A stretch of DNA of 64,000 bases from Pedobacter ureilyticus (GTDB taxonomy: Bacteria; Bacteroidota; Bacteroidia; Sphingobacteriales; Sphingobacteriaceae), in contig NZ_SSHJ01000001.1 in assembly GCF_005925345.1 (NCBI RefSeq), forward strand, positions 310,001 through 374,000, written 5' to 3'. Numbering within the stretch: position 1 is the first letter of the stretch; the number at the start of each line of letters is the position of its first letter. The translations under genes were made by a program, and so were the position numbers. Under the pieces are notes generated by a model, which was given only the letters and a program-made list of their open reading frames with translations, was not told where the DNA came from and searched no databases. Shown here one piece after another: positions 1 through 8,943 of this stretch.

Positions 1-681
1 ATTGCTTTTAACCTAGGTTTAAGCGGCGCAGCACATAAAGAAATGGTGAAGTTTGTTTCTGCTTTATACAAAGCTTACGATCAAACTGACTCTGCAATGT
101 TTGAAATTAACCCAGTATTAAAAACTAGCGATGATAAAATTATTGCTGTTGATGCTAAAGTTGATTTAGACGAAAATGCGCTGTATCGTCATCCAGATTA
201 TGCAGCAATGCGTGATAAATTGGAAGAAGATCCAACAGATGTTGAAGCTAGTGAAAGCAACCTTAACTATGTAAAATTAGACGGAAACGTTGGTTGTATG
301 GTGAACGGTGCTGGTTTAGCAATGGCTACTATGGATATCATTAAACTTGCTGGTGGTGAGCCTGCAAACTTTTTAGATGTAGGTGGAACTGCTAATGCAA
401 CTACGGTTAAAGCTGGTTTCAATATCATCTTGAAAGACCCTAACGTAAAAGCAATTTTGATTAACATTTTTGGTGGTATTGTACGTTGTGACAGAGTTGC
501 ACAAGGTGTAATTGATGCTTACCAAGAAATTGGCGACATTAGAGTTCCAATTATTGTTCGTTTGCAAGGAACTAACGCCGAAGAAGCTAAAAAATTAATT
601 GATGAATCAGGCTTGAAAGTTTACTCTGCAATTTTATTAAAAGAAGCAGCAGATTTAGTAGAAGAAGTTTTGGCGAAATAA
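1..681 (+). CDS. sucC: Succinyl-CoA synthetase beta subunit, 3' part
   Basis: The reading frame is open from the first base, so only the C-terminal 226 residues are present. The protein is the beta subunit of ADP-forming succinyl-CoA ligase, which makes ATP or GTP while converting succinyl-CoA to succinate in the TCA cycle. Visible family features are the [18 protein letters not shown] stretch, the FLDVGG loop and the [12 protein letters not shown] segment of the CoA-ligase domain. The start and ATP-grasp half lie outside the window. A hairpin terminator follows at once, so sucC ends its transcript here. Assignment is firm. Confidence 0.95.
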   Translation: MAFNLGLSGAAHKEMVKFVSALYKAYDQTDSAMFEINPVLKTSDDKIIAVDAKVDLDENALYRHPDYAAMRDKLEEDPTDVEASESNLNYVKLDGNVGCMVNGAGLAMATMDIIKLAGGEPANFLDVGGTANATTVKAGFNIILKDPNVKAILINIFGGIVRCDRVAQGVIDAYQEIGDIRVPIIVRLQGTNAEEAKKLIDESGLKVYSAILLKEAADLVEEVLAK

Positions 682-724
682 GTCAAAAAGTTCTCTAGTC
701 CGCAAGTAGGATAAAATATAGTAC

Positions 725-760
725 AAAAGACCAGTTGAGCAATCAGCTGGTCTTTTAGTT
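725..760 (+). terminator. Intrinsic terminator after sucC
   Basis: Arms AAAAGACCAG (725-734) and CTGGTCTTTT (747-756) form a near-perfect stem 44 nt after the sucC stop, with A and T tracts on both sides. Confidence 0.85.
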
Positions 761-962
761 TAGTATGTGGCACTTGTTGTCTTTGATGCTAGAAGTGTGA
801 GCAAAAAATAAACTAAGCTGCTAAAAACTTTTTGCTATTTGAGAGCAAAAACATTCTGCCGACAAACTACATCCTTAAACCATCTTTGTTGCAAAAGCCG
901 ATTGACTGAAATCATCTGGCTTTTAAATCTAAACGGAAACGGTGATCCAATCTTTTACATCG

Positions 963-1544
963 CTACAACTTATCTAAACGGAAATAACCCAAATGTATAT
1001 CGTCTTGATGTAAATTTGTGGCCGGTGTTAACTTAATAGCGTAACCTCGATGCAAACCTGGCTGCCAAATATCTTCTATCCTATGGATGTCATCTACATC
1101 AATACCATATTTCTCATCAATATGGGAGTTAGCCCCCTTAACCCCCGCTATGCTGGCCGATTTAAAAAACGCTGCTTTCTTGGCTAATTGAGTGGCTTCG
1201 GCTTTGTCTCTACATACCGATAGTTGGGTATAGTGCTGTTCTTCTAATCTCCCAGCGGTGTATCCACCCAAATTAATAAAAAACAAACGATGTTCGTTTG
1301 GTGAGTTTACTGCTGTTTTTGAAACTATTTCTACCTTAAAGTTATCTACAACATTCACTTCTCGCCATCCGTCTATATGCAAACTTTTCCCCGCTTCTGG
1401 CCAAAACGCCCTCAAATCTGGGGCAAGATCTGCCAAAGAATTGGCAACCCCAAAGAAAAAATCATGTTGTTCAACATTACGGTTCTCGGCTTTAGAACCT
1501 AAAAGCACCATATATAATTTTGGCTTAGGCTGTACTTCTATCAT
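963..1544 (-). CDS. DUF1543 family protein
   Basis: 193 residues. The N-terminal PKLYMVLLGSKAENRNVEQHD and HFFFG-like stretch followed by the FWPEAGKSLHIDGWREV segment is characteristic of DUF1543 proteins, small cytoplasmic proteins of unknown function. The C-terminal half, with a second GYAIKLTPATN strand, looks like a repeat of the same fold. It lies 24 nt downstream of the FAD/NAD(P)-binding protein on the same strand, so the two are probably co-transcribed. No catalytic motif is recognised. Confidence 0.75.
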   Translation of the reverse strand: MIEVQPKPKLYMVLLGSKAENRNVEQHDFFFGVANSLADLAPDLRAFWPEAGKSLHIDGWREVNVVDNFKVEIVSKTAVNSPNEHRLFFINLGGYTAGRLEEQHYTQLSVCRDKAEATQLAKKAAFFKSASIAGVKGANSHIDEKYGIDVDDIHRIEDIWQPGLHRGYAIKLTPATNLHQDDIHLGYFRLDKL

Positions 1545-1568
1545 CTTACAAATAATTAAAATTACCTT

Positions 1569-3296
1569 TTAAGCTAACATTACCAAACTCTTAACTATTT
1601 GATCAGCTGCTGTTTCACAAAAATCTAAACCAGAATAATCTGGATTATAACCACCAATAAACGGAACTGACATCACATAAATTCGGGGGTTGAGTGCTAA
1701 ATATTTATCTACCACTTGGAAATAATCATTAATGGCCAAACCTGGCACCTTCAGATAATATTGGCCATCTACACCGATTTCAATATCCTGGTTTTCCTCT
1801 AGTAAACTACTCGCCAATGTTTGCACCCTAAATTGCAACTTGGCTGGAGCTATAGTACCTTTTTCTTTAAGCCCTGGAAATGGAATATCATCAAAAGAAA
1901 GATGTTGCTGACCAATACAATCTACAAACGTATCATATTCTACGACTTTTTCTTCTCCTTGCTCGTTGGTATAATGATAGGCTATCCCCCCTTCTTGCTG
2001 TGGAACCACCTTACTTTCAGCGCCAACGGCAACTAAATCCAATACGCCTGCGTCATGCAATGCCAGTAGCTCTTCTGCCGAACTTTGGGGCACAAAAGCA
2101 ATAAGCAGAGAAATTAAAGGCATTAATTTTTTCTTTAGTCTTAACATATCCTCAGCAGAAAAATATTTTGCAGGATAGTTAAGCGTATAGCTCAGTCCAC
2201 ACAACAATTCTTTCCAATAAACACTTTGATGACGTCGAATAGATTGCGCTGCCTCTTTATATTCGGATCTAAATAGCTGAAAAGGATCAAGACGCTCTCT
2301 AAGTTCCATTACCTTATCTACAAAATCTTCCATTGGCAAATCTTTTATTTTCTGGTAGAAAACGGGATCTTGCTTCGACAAAGGCTTTAAGAATTTCTCT
2401 TCAAAGGCTAAATTTAGAGGAACAAAACCCTCGTTTGCTTTTCTAATAGCTTTAATCTCATCGGGGGTAAAAATGCTGTCTTTTCCTAAAATAGAATCTT
2501 CTAAATGAAAACGAACCCCGGGCAATAAACCTTCTCTGGAGTGCAATACAATTTTAAACTCAGATTTTGGATCATTAAGTTGATAATACAAGCGTCCCAT
2601 ATCCGAAATTCGATAACTACCATGTTGCCGAGCAAGTGTGCGCATAGCATCTATAGCAGTTAGCGAAGCACCTCGAATAGCCACAGGATGATTTAAAATT
2701 TGTTTTAATTTAGCCGGAGGATAAGGCGAATCGTAATACCCTTTAATCTTATCTTCGTGACGCTTAGGCCACAAATGTCCGCTGCAAAGCACCAAATGAT
2801 CAAAAGCACAACTAGAATTATCGGCAAGTACTACGGTTACGCTTTTGTTGGCAGGTTGGTCTAATATATCTGCCACTTGGCTGTTGTAAAAAATTTGTAA
2901 ATCTATACCAATATTTGCTGCTTTCTTAGCTAATAAAGCAAACTGATCTGCAAGGTATTCTCCAAAAAGCAGTCGAGGCAGCACCTTGTAATCGTGAAAA
3001 TGCGAAAGATCTATTTTAAAACGAGCTAGCGTGTGCGGATGTACTTGCTTTATCCACTCGCCAATAGACTGCTCTAATTCTGGAATTTCATTGGCCGAAA
3101 CATTGGTAACATGTTCATCATTGGCACCGCTAGAGCTATAAGGCATCCCTGCGCCGAGCTGATTTCCTTTTTCAAATATCCGTACACTTATGCCCTGCAA
3201 ATCGGCGTCTATCAATTTCTTCAACATAAAAAGGCCACTAGGGCCACCACCAATAATGGCAATTTGCTTACCTGCTAGGTTATTATTTTTTTTCAT
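1569..3296 (-). CDS. FAD/NAD(P)-binding protein
   Basis: 575 residues. The N-terminus has a classical dinucleotide-binding Rossmann fingerprint, IAIIGGGPSGLFMLKKL (about residues 12-28), then an acidic residue after the second strand (RIFEKGNQLGAGMPYS). This matches the NAD_binding_9 family (FAD-NAD(P)-binding proteins of about 500-600 aa), whose substrates are mostly unknown. A second glycine-poor nucleotide-binding segment may lie near HLVLCSGHLWPKR. It is the first gene of a two-gene minus-strand unit with the DUF1543 gene. Upstream is a 777-nt gene-free spacer. Exact reaction unknown. Confidence 0.8.
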   Translation of the reverse strand: MKKNNNLAGKQIAIIGGGPSGLFMLKKLIDADLQGISVRIFEKGNQLGAGMPYSSSGANDEHVTNVSANEIPELEQSIGEWIKQVHPHTLARFKIDLSHFHDYKVLPRLLFGEYLADQFALLAKKAANIGIDLQIFYNSQVADILDQPANKSVTVVLADNSSCAFDHLVLCSGHLWPKRHEDKIKGYYDSPYPPAKLKQILNHPVAIRGASLTAIDAMRTLARQHGSYRISDMGRLYYQLNDPKSEFKIVLHSREGLLPGVRFHLEDSILGKDSIFTPDEIKAIRKANEGFVPLNLAFEEKFLKPLSKQDPVFYQKIKDLPMEDFVDKVMELRERLDPFQLFRSEYKEAAQSIRRHQSVYWKELLCGLSYTLNYPAKYFSAEDMLRLKKKLMPLISLLIAFVPQSSAEELLALHDAGVLDLVAVGAESKVVPQQEGGIAYHYTNEQGEEKVVEYDTFVDCIGQQHLSFDDIPFPGLKEKGTIAPAKLQFRVQTLASSLLEENQDIEIGVDGQYYLKVPGLAINDYFQVVDKYLALNPRIYVMSVPFIGGYNPDYSGLDFCETAADQIVKSLVMLA

Positions 3297-3924
3297 CTAG
3301 AATGCGTTAAAAGAACTGATATGATGGTTTAACATCTCCTTTATAGGGCTGCTTATATTTTTATTTCGATATCCGCAACAACATTAGCAAAACAACTTAA
3401 AGCAAGCTAAAAACACGAATTAGCTAAAAGCTTTTAAAGCTAAGCTAACTTTTAGATGAAGAGATTTGATCACTCAGTCTGTAAGTATTTTTAAAAAATT
3501 CGGCACGTTGTCTTTAACTTGTTAAGCATCGTGGTGCTCGCTTTTATTTTCGTTTACTTTTTTAATTGATTTGAATTTATGATACCAAAATCTTTAGCAC
3601 GCACACTAAGGCTTACAACAATATCTCTTTTAAATTTGTTTTGATAATGGCGACAACCTCATCAACTTGGATGGATTAAAAGCTTTGTGGTGAAGCTGGA
3701 ACAGATGGTACAAAATCAGTATTTTCTGCCCTTTTGCGGTCAAATGGCCTCAAAAAATAGTAAAAAATCAACCCAAAGAATGGATAATTTTGTGTGCGAC
3801 AAGAGTGAGAATTTGTAGGTTTTGCAGACGATTAAAGGGTTTTAATTAATTCGAGGACAATTCCAAATATGCAAGGAGGTGTCTGGGCAAAAAAAAACAG
3901 CCCTCTAGGGACTGTTTTGTGAGG
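3297..3924. other. Host spacer without genes, left of element 1
   Basis: No convincing coding frame is seen. The stretch holds the upstream region of the FAD-protein gene, a run of AGCTAA/TTAGCT-type short inverted words near 3410-3460, and at its right end the displaced tRNA terminator described separately. Confidence 0.5.
3888..3920 (-). terminator. Orphaned tRNA-Ala terminator
   Basis: Read on the minus strand this is ACAG-TCCCT-AG-AGGG-CTGT followed by nine T. It sits 5 nt beyond the orphan 17-bp fragment of the tRNA-Ala 3' end (3925-3941). The simplest reading is that it is the native terminator of tRNA-Ala, now separated from the gene by element 1. Confidence 0.75.
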
Positions 3925-3941
3925 TTGTGGAGAATATCGGA
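3925..3941 (+). repeat. attL of element 1
   Basis: 17-bp copy of the tRNA-Ala 3' end, identical to 22310-22326, without the rest of a tRNA. Confidence 0.85.
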
Positions 3942-3991
3942 GTAGATTAACAATGGCTCTCGTGTACTCAAAAACCTACATTTCTTAATTG

Positions 3992-4010
3992 GTTTGCTAA
4001 AAGTTTGCTA
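3992..4010 (+). repeat. Putative integrase arm-site repeats, left end
   Basis: Two direct copies of GTTTGCTAA at an 11-bp period, 51 bp inside attL. A matching pair occurs at the other end (22218-22240) in the same orientation. Such paired direct repeats near both ends are typical of tyrosine recombinase arm-binding sites; binding itself is inferred. Confidence 0.5.
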
Positions 4011-4073
4011 ACGCATGCCTTGATTTTTTTTTGTTGTGGATTATCTTAGTTAAAAGTAAAACACATAAAAAAA

Positions 4074-5267
4074 ATGGAAAAAAATTACACAACACCGGTT
4101 ATTAAAAAAGGTGCAGAAATCACCTTCGTACCAAAAGGCTCAACCAAAAAAATTGAACAAGCAAAAAAGCCTTGGTATATTGAATATTACTATGAAGGCA
4201 GACAAGTCCGAGTAAGACCAGATAACCTTAATCGAATTAAAAACCCAGACGAAAAACAAAGTAAAGCTGATAATGAAATCGAAGCTTTAATTGCAGATTT
4301 AAGGGATGGGTACAATCCTTTTAGACCAACAGACTACCTAACTAAGATAGAGATTGAAAAACTAACTTTTAAAGATGCGATTGAGAAATTTGAAAAATTT
4401 CACCGAGAAAACTATTCTAAAGAAAAAACTATTAAGTGTTATAAATCAAAATTACATGCTTTGAGGGATTATTTACCAGACGACATTTTACTAAGCGACA
4501 TCCACAAAGCCCACTTAGAATCTTTTGTAAGGTCTAAGGTAGATGATGGTACATATTCCCAAGCCACATTAAAATTTGCTAAGAGAACTTTCTCAGCATT
4601 CTTTGCTGTAATGATGGAACTTAAATATCTAGAAGAGAATCCATACTTGGGTTTTTCGAAAAGAATAAAATCATTCAAGGAGACAGATGATAGTCATTTA
4701 CCCTATAATGATGAGCAACTTGCTAAATTAATGGAGTGGTTAGATATAAATGATAAGTATGTTGCTCTATTTGCAAGAACAATATATTTTACCTGTTTAC
4801 GCCCTGCGGAAATAAAGGGATTAAAAGTAAAAGACATTAATCTAAAGAACAGAACGATTACTGTGAGAAAAGGAAATAAAAAAACCACTTCTGGCGATAT
4901 TAAAGATGATGTTTTACCGCTTATGCCAAGTTTTATTCCATTTTTAAAAAACATGGGTTTAGAAACTGCCAATAAAGAAGATTTCCTTTTTGGAGATACA
5001 AAAAAATTTTTTAGTAGTACTCCAATTGGTGAAAATACACCTTATAATAGATTTGTAAAATGCTTGGAGTGTTTGAGCCTAGACAAGTTAGGTTATGACC
5101 TGTATTCGATTAAACACACATCAAACATTTCAAAATTTAACCAAGGCTGGAAAATTGAAAAAATAATGAAGTTTAATAGGCACAGGAACATAGAACAAAC
5201 ATTAACCTATCTCCAAAATATAACCTACCATACTGACCTTTCAGAATTAGATTTGCTCACCATTTAA
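4074..5267 (+). CDS. Tyrosine recombinase/integrase of element 1
   Basis: 397 residues. The order is an N-terminal arm-type domain (about 1-95), a SAM-like core-binding domain (about 97-195, IEKFEKFHRENYS...) and a catalytic domain (about 205-395). Visible catalytic residues are Arg243 (TCLRPAEIKG), Lys347-His348 in SIKHT, His370 and nucleophile Tyr379 (QTLTYLQN). The usual HxxR box has Lys in place of Arg, a variant also seen in the second integrase of this window. It lies 132 bp inside attL, so it is the obvious enzyme for integration and excision of this island. ATG at 4074 follows an A-rich leader. Confidence 0.93.
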   Translation: MEKNYTTPVIKKGAEITFVPKGSTKKIEQAKKPWYIEYYYEGRQVRVRPDNLNRIKNPDEKQSKADNEIEALIADLRDGYNPFRPTDYLTKIEIEKLTFKDAIEKFEKFHRENYSKEKTIKCYKSKLHALRDYLPDDILLSDIHKAHLESFVRSKVDDGTYSQATLKFAKRTFSAFFAVMMELKYLEENPYLGFSKRIKSFKETDDSHLPYNDEQLAKLMEWLDINDKYVALFARTIYFTCLRPAEIKGLKVKDINLKNRTITVRKGNKKTTSGDIKDDVLPLMPSFIPFLKNMGLETANKEDFLFGDTKKFFSSTPIGENTPYNRFVKCLECLSLDKLGYDLYSIKHTSNISKFNQGWKIEKIMKFNRHRNIEQTLTYLQNITYHTDLSELDLLTI

Positions 5268-5328
5268 GAATTCATCCTTAAAAAATCTCTACTTATATTG
5301 TTAAGGTTTAAATAAATTAGAAACAAAA

Positions 5329-5356
5329 AAGGCATACTTTCTTTGGTATGCCTTAT
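5329..5356. terminator. Terminator hairpin between integrase and next gene
   Basis: AAGGCATAC (5329-5337) pairs with GTATGCCTT (5346-5354). It lies between two convergent genes and has an A-run to its left, so it could end transcription from both sides. Confidence 0.7.
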
Positions 5357-5380
5357 AACGATTTTTAATTTTTACAATTT

Positions 5381-5560
5381 TTAAGAAAAGAACCCATCTA
5401 CCTCTTCTTTGTAGTAATCATAACACAACTCTGTAGTATTATAGATTTGGGTGCGGTCGTCATGCTGTACCAATGACTTTCCATCTTCGTCTACCTCCAT
5501 AGGTAGTATGTAGCCTTTTTCACTTGTAGCTAAAACAAGAACTGATTCTAAAATATTCAT
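5381..5560 (-). CDS. Small hypothetical protein
   Basis: 59 residues from the internal ATG at 5560 (MNILESV...), which I prefer to the longer 71-residue reading because the extra N-terminus is rich in basic residues from a likely leader. The protein is acidic in its second half (EVDEDGK, DYYKEEVDG). It converges on the integrase across a terminator. No family recognised. Small acidic proteins beside integrases sometimes act as accessory or regulatory factors, but nothing in the sequence shows that here. Confidence 0.45.
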   Translation of the reverse strand: MNILESVLVLATSEKGYILPMEVDEDGKSLVQHDDRTQIYNTTELCYDYYKEEVDGFFS

Positions 5561-5857
5561 TTTTTTATGAATTAAATGAACGATTCGCAGTAGCATTTTG
5601 CTTGCGTTTAAAGATAAATAAAATCTAAAAATTTTCCTAATTGATACGTTTATGATGGATATAGGGCTCTAGATTATGAGTATATGTGGAAAGATATCTT
5701 TATGATAGCAAATGATGTGGAGCAGTCATCAAATTCTCATCAAACATGTTTATTGACAAATATTAAATTACTTTTGACTACGCCAGAAAATAACTCAGTA
5801 GAATACCAATTGAACATATTGTGAATTACTATTTACTGGTATTACTTAAAGAGGCAC

Positions 5858-6871
5858 ATGTCGTTAAATACAAATTTATTCGGTACATTATTAAAACTCT
5901 ATAAAGCAAATGGGATTAGAACACCATTAGAGGACTTCACAACTGAAATTCTTGTTCATATATTGAATCAGAATGAAAGCATTATGTCTAAATTTGTTAA
6001 CAAAGTCCTAAAAATTGAGGGATATAATTTTGTCGCTACCTCACAAGAAACATTCGTTTTTAAACAAAGAGGAAGACATTTTTGCAAAGTTGATGTGGTT
6101 TTTAGAAATGAAAATAAAATTTGTTTTCTCGAAAACAAGGTTCACTCAGAGGAAGGCTTTGACCAACTCATAAATTATTCTGATACACTTGACGAACAAA
6201 GTGAATATCAAGAAAAACATTTAAGATACTGCACGAAATTTTACGAAGATAAAATACATATTACCAAAAATCACTTTTCACAATTTAGATGGTGTAACAT
6301 TTCAAACTTTTTACAAGAATGGAAGGATAACGATATAATTAAACAATTTTTAGAATTTTTAGAAAATAATCAAATGGGTAACTCAACTGACTTTACACTA
6401 CAAGAAATATTATCATTACAAAGTATTAGCCCAGCTCTTTTAAAAATGAGTAGTTATTTAGACAAAATAAGACCAAGATTTGTAGAGCAATTTGGGGCTC
6501 TAGCAAGTATAAACAATTCAAAGCAATTGACAACTTATAATAGGCAAGTTATAGTTAAACAGCCATTGTTCGGTGAGGGATACAGCGAGATTGGCGCTGG
6601 ATTTGATTTCTCTACCTCTCCTAAATTGATAGTATGGATTTGGGTTGGCAAGGGATGTACAGAATTTGCTAAATTTAAAGAATTAGTTGCACCAACTGAA
6701 ATTTATCATAATGATGAATACTTAGAAGTTGGTAAGCCATTATCTGATTTTATCAGCTCAGAAAATATGGAATTAGACATCGAGAAATGGTTTATTTACA
6801 GTTTCGATATTGTTAAGAGTGTAATTAAAGATAACCAACACTTAACTTGGCATGTACCTAATATTGTTTAA
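5858..6871 (+). CDS. PD-(D/E)XK nuclease family protein (PDDEXK_4-like)
   Basis: 337 residues. The N-terminal TPLEDFTTEIL segment (Glu25/Glu30), Asp79 in KVDVVF and the E92-N-K94 signature in CFLENKVHSEEGFDQL form a complete PD-(D/E)XK active site in the arrangement of the PDDEXK_4 family. The C-terminal 150 residues are unassigned. It opens a three-gene plus-strand run; the next gene starts 2 nt after its stop. PDDEXK_4 proteins are common in genomic islands, usually with unknown targets. A role in defence is inferred from gene content, not shown. Confidence 0.8.
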   Translation: MSLNTNLFGTLLKLYKANGIRTPLEDFTTEILVHILNQNESIMSKFVNKVLKIEGYNFVATSQETFVFKQRGRHFCKVDVVFRNENKICFLENKVHSEEGFDQLINYSDTLDEQSEYQEKHLRYCTKFYEDKIHITKNHFSQFRWCNISNFLQEWKDNDIIKQFLEFLENNQMGNSTDFTLQEILSLQSISPALLKMSSYLDKIRPRFVEQFGALASINNSKQLTTYNRQVIVKQPLFGEGYSEIGAGFDFSTSPKLIVWIWVGKGCTEFAKFKELVAPTEIYHNDEYLEVGKPLSDFISSENMELDIEKWFIYSFDIVKSVIKDNQHLTWHVPNIV

Positions 6872-6873
6872 CC

Positions 6874-7722
6874 ATGGTTTACGACATTGAGCGAAAACTG
6901 ATAAACTTCGATGAAGTTGATTTCCCAGAAACCCTTTATAAGTATAGGTATTTCTCAAAAGAAAATAATATATCAATAATAACTAAACGAGAAGTTTACT
7001 TTTCAAAGCCAAGTGGATTTGAAGACCCGTTTGACTGTAAAGTACCTACAAGGTGGGATTTGCTGACCGATGAGGATATACTTAACTATTACTATGAAGA
7101 TTCATTACGTGAGTTAAATTCAACAGCAACTATCGAAGAGCGTATGGAGTTTGCAATTCACAATGCCAACAATAATGCTCTTAGAGATAAAGAATTTATA
7201 AACGCCAAACAAGCTGAAGATTTTGCTAAATATGATGAGCGGATTGGTGTGCTTTCGCTTACCCCATATAACAATCTATATGAATTATGGGAAAAATATG
7301 CTGAAAACCACACAGGCTTTTGCGTAGGATTTGAACCAAACTTTATGCTAAAGGGTATAGGGACTGGTGGGGGAATCGTAAACTATCATAATGAATTACC
7401 AGTTATTTTGCCCCTTTATAAAATGCCATTTGAAATACAGATGCAATACCAAATTTTTGGTAAGCTTATGGAATGGGAATTTGAAAAAGAATACAGAACC
7501 ATTCTATCAAAAGATGGAATATTGACCGAAAATGAAAGAAAAAAAATTCTACCTGTACAAGCTTATAAGGAAATTATAATTGGCGCAAAAATGACAGAAG
7601 AAAATGTCAAAAAATTTATAAACGCAATACCACCAGAATTAAAAAATGTACCATTGAAAAGAGAAGTTTTAAATGGCAACAAAGTTTATATAGAGGATTT
7701 TATTATCCAAGAGTATAAATAG
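6874..7722 (+). CDS. DUF2971 domain protein
   Basis: 282 residues. The opening LYKYRYFSKENN...REVYFSKPSGFEDPFDCK is the typical start of DUF2971, a family found scattered in mobile and defence regions. A second conserved stretch, RIGVLSLTPYNNLYELWEKYAENHTGFCVGFE (about 122-153), is also present. Its 2-nt distance from the PD-(D/E)XK gene upstream means they are translated from one message. The biochemical activity of DUF2971 is not established. Family call is strong, function open. Confidence 0.8.
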   Translation: MVYDIERKLINFDEVDFPETLYKYRYFSKENNISIITKREVYFSKPSGFEDPFDCKVPTRWDLLTDEDILNYYYEDSLRELNSTATIEERMEFAIHNANNNALRDKEFINAKQAEDFAKYDERIGVLSLTPYNNLYELWEKYAENHTGFCVGFEPNFMLKGIGTGGGIVNYHNELPVILPLYKMPFEIQMQYQIFGKLMEWEFEKEYRTILSKDGILTENERKKILPVQAYKEIIIGAKMTEENVKKFINAIPPELKNVPLKREVLNGNKVYIEDFIIQEYK

Positions 7723-7759
7723 AATAGACGTTTTTATCGCTAAATTCTTAACAAACATA

Positions 7760-8719
7760 ATGGATAAAATAAACTCTCAATCAAAAGAGCTTCATGACTT
7801 CAAAAGCTTCAATCATCAAGAATTTATGGAGCAAGAATTCCCTCTAGGCAGTAAATTCACTTTCGAAAGGTCATTGAAACATATGAATATGATGACATCA
7901 TTTTTAGTAGAACTTGCATCTATGATGTTAGAAAAAAATCCTTTATCTATGGCAAATGAGCAATTGAATGTAATCTACACATTAATAACTAGTTACCACT
8001 TACGGTCAATTACTTTAGCAGAATCATTCGAATTTGTCAGATTAGATAATGGGAAAACAATCTTTGATGATGCAACACCAAAAATACTATTCAGAAGCTT
8101 AATCGAAAATTACTTAATTTTCTTTTATCTCTTCGAAAGAAATAAGAATAATTCTCATTTAAACTTCCTATTATATGAACTTCAATCTCTATTACATCTA
8201 AAAAAATCAGTTCATTATACCAGTAACCGCACTGATGCAAAACTAAAATTGACACCAGTCAAAGTTAAAAAAATGATGGAATCTAAAGTCGAGCAAATTA
8301 TAAATCACGAATCGTTTCATCTCCTCGATAAAAATTTTCGTAAAGAAATAGTTAAAGTTCAAAATGGTTCAAAAAACTATATTAATTTATTCACCTTCGA
8401 AGCCTTGATGAGGGAATCTGAGCTGCCAACAGAGCTGATAATAAATGAATATTCAGATGCATCAGCCTCGGTTCATTCTCAATTGTATGGACTCAAAGCT
8501 TCGCAAATGATGTTTGAAAAATCTATGAATGATAATGTTGACATTTTCGAAAAATCAAAATTTCGATTGATGGCACAATGTTTATTTTTAACATCGCAAT
8601 GGGTTTACTCATTTATTCACACCATTAAATTGGATTTCGAAGATGAATTCGAGCAACATCTTGGAGAGGTAATTTCGCTTTCTGTATATTATCGTCAAGC
8701 ATTACTTACAAATAAATAA
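7760..8719 (+). CDS. Hypothetical protein, third gene of nuclease/DUF2971 module
   Basis: 319 residues, largely alpha-helical by eye, with no signal peptide or clear membrane segment. The central ITLAESFEFVRLD...LFRSLIENYLIFFYLFERN resembles the helical core of DUF5677-type proteins, but I cannot confirm this. It starts 37 nt after the DUF2971 gene on the same strand and is probably in the same operon. Its stable linkage to the two upstream genes can be tested in other genomes. Confidence 0.6.
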   Translation: MDKINSQSKELHDFKSFNHQEFMEQEFPLGSKFTFERSLKHMNMMTSFLVELASMMLEKNPLSMANEQLNVIYTLITSYHLRSITLAESFEFVRLDNGKTIFDDATPKILFRSLIENYLIFFYLFERNKNNSHLNFLLYELQSLLHLKKSVHYTSNRTDAKLKLTPVKVKKMMESKVEQIINHESFHLLDKNFRKEIVKVQNGSKNYINLFTFEALMRESELPTELIINEYSDASASVHSQLYGLKASQMMFEKSMNDNVDIFEKSKFRLMAQCLFLTSQWVYSFIHTIKLDFEDEFEQHLGEVISLSVYYRQALLTNK

Positions 8720-8871
8720 TAAGTCTAAATTATTTACAAGCTAATATTTAAGGGATAAATCTATCGAAACACAAGTTCACATATCTACTGTTGGATGTTA
8801 TTTATGATAGGGACAATAAATCACCTTAACTTACTAGCCATATTTATACCTTATCTAAAAAAATTAATTAA

Positions 8872-8943
8872 ATGGAGAAAATACTTGAAGCATTATCGAA
8901 GGAATTTTATAAAAATCCATTTACAGAATTACTCAATATGTAA
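8872..8943 (+). pseudogene. Possible 5' remnant of a truncated gene
   Basis: A 23-codon frame beginning MEKILEALSKEFYKNP runs into the 3' end of the convergent ATPase gene and stops at 8943. Its N-terminus looks like a natural protein start, and it lies downstream of the 5858-8719 run, so it may be what is left of a fourth gene. The evidence is weak and it could be chance. Confidence 0.2.

Noticed and set aside
3925..3941. A second tRNA at the left end of element 1
   Set aside because: Only the 3' 17 bp of a tRNA are present; no D-arm or anticodon arm precedes them.
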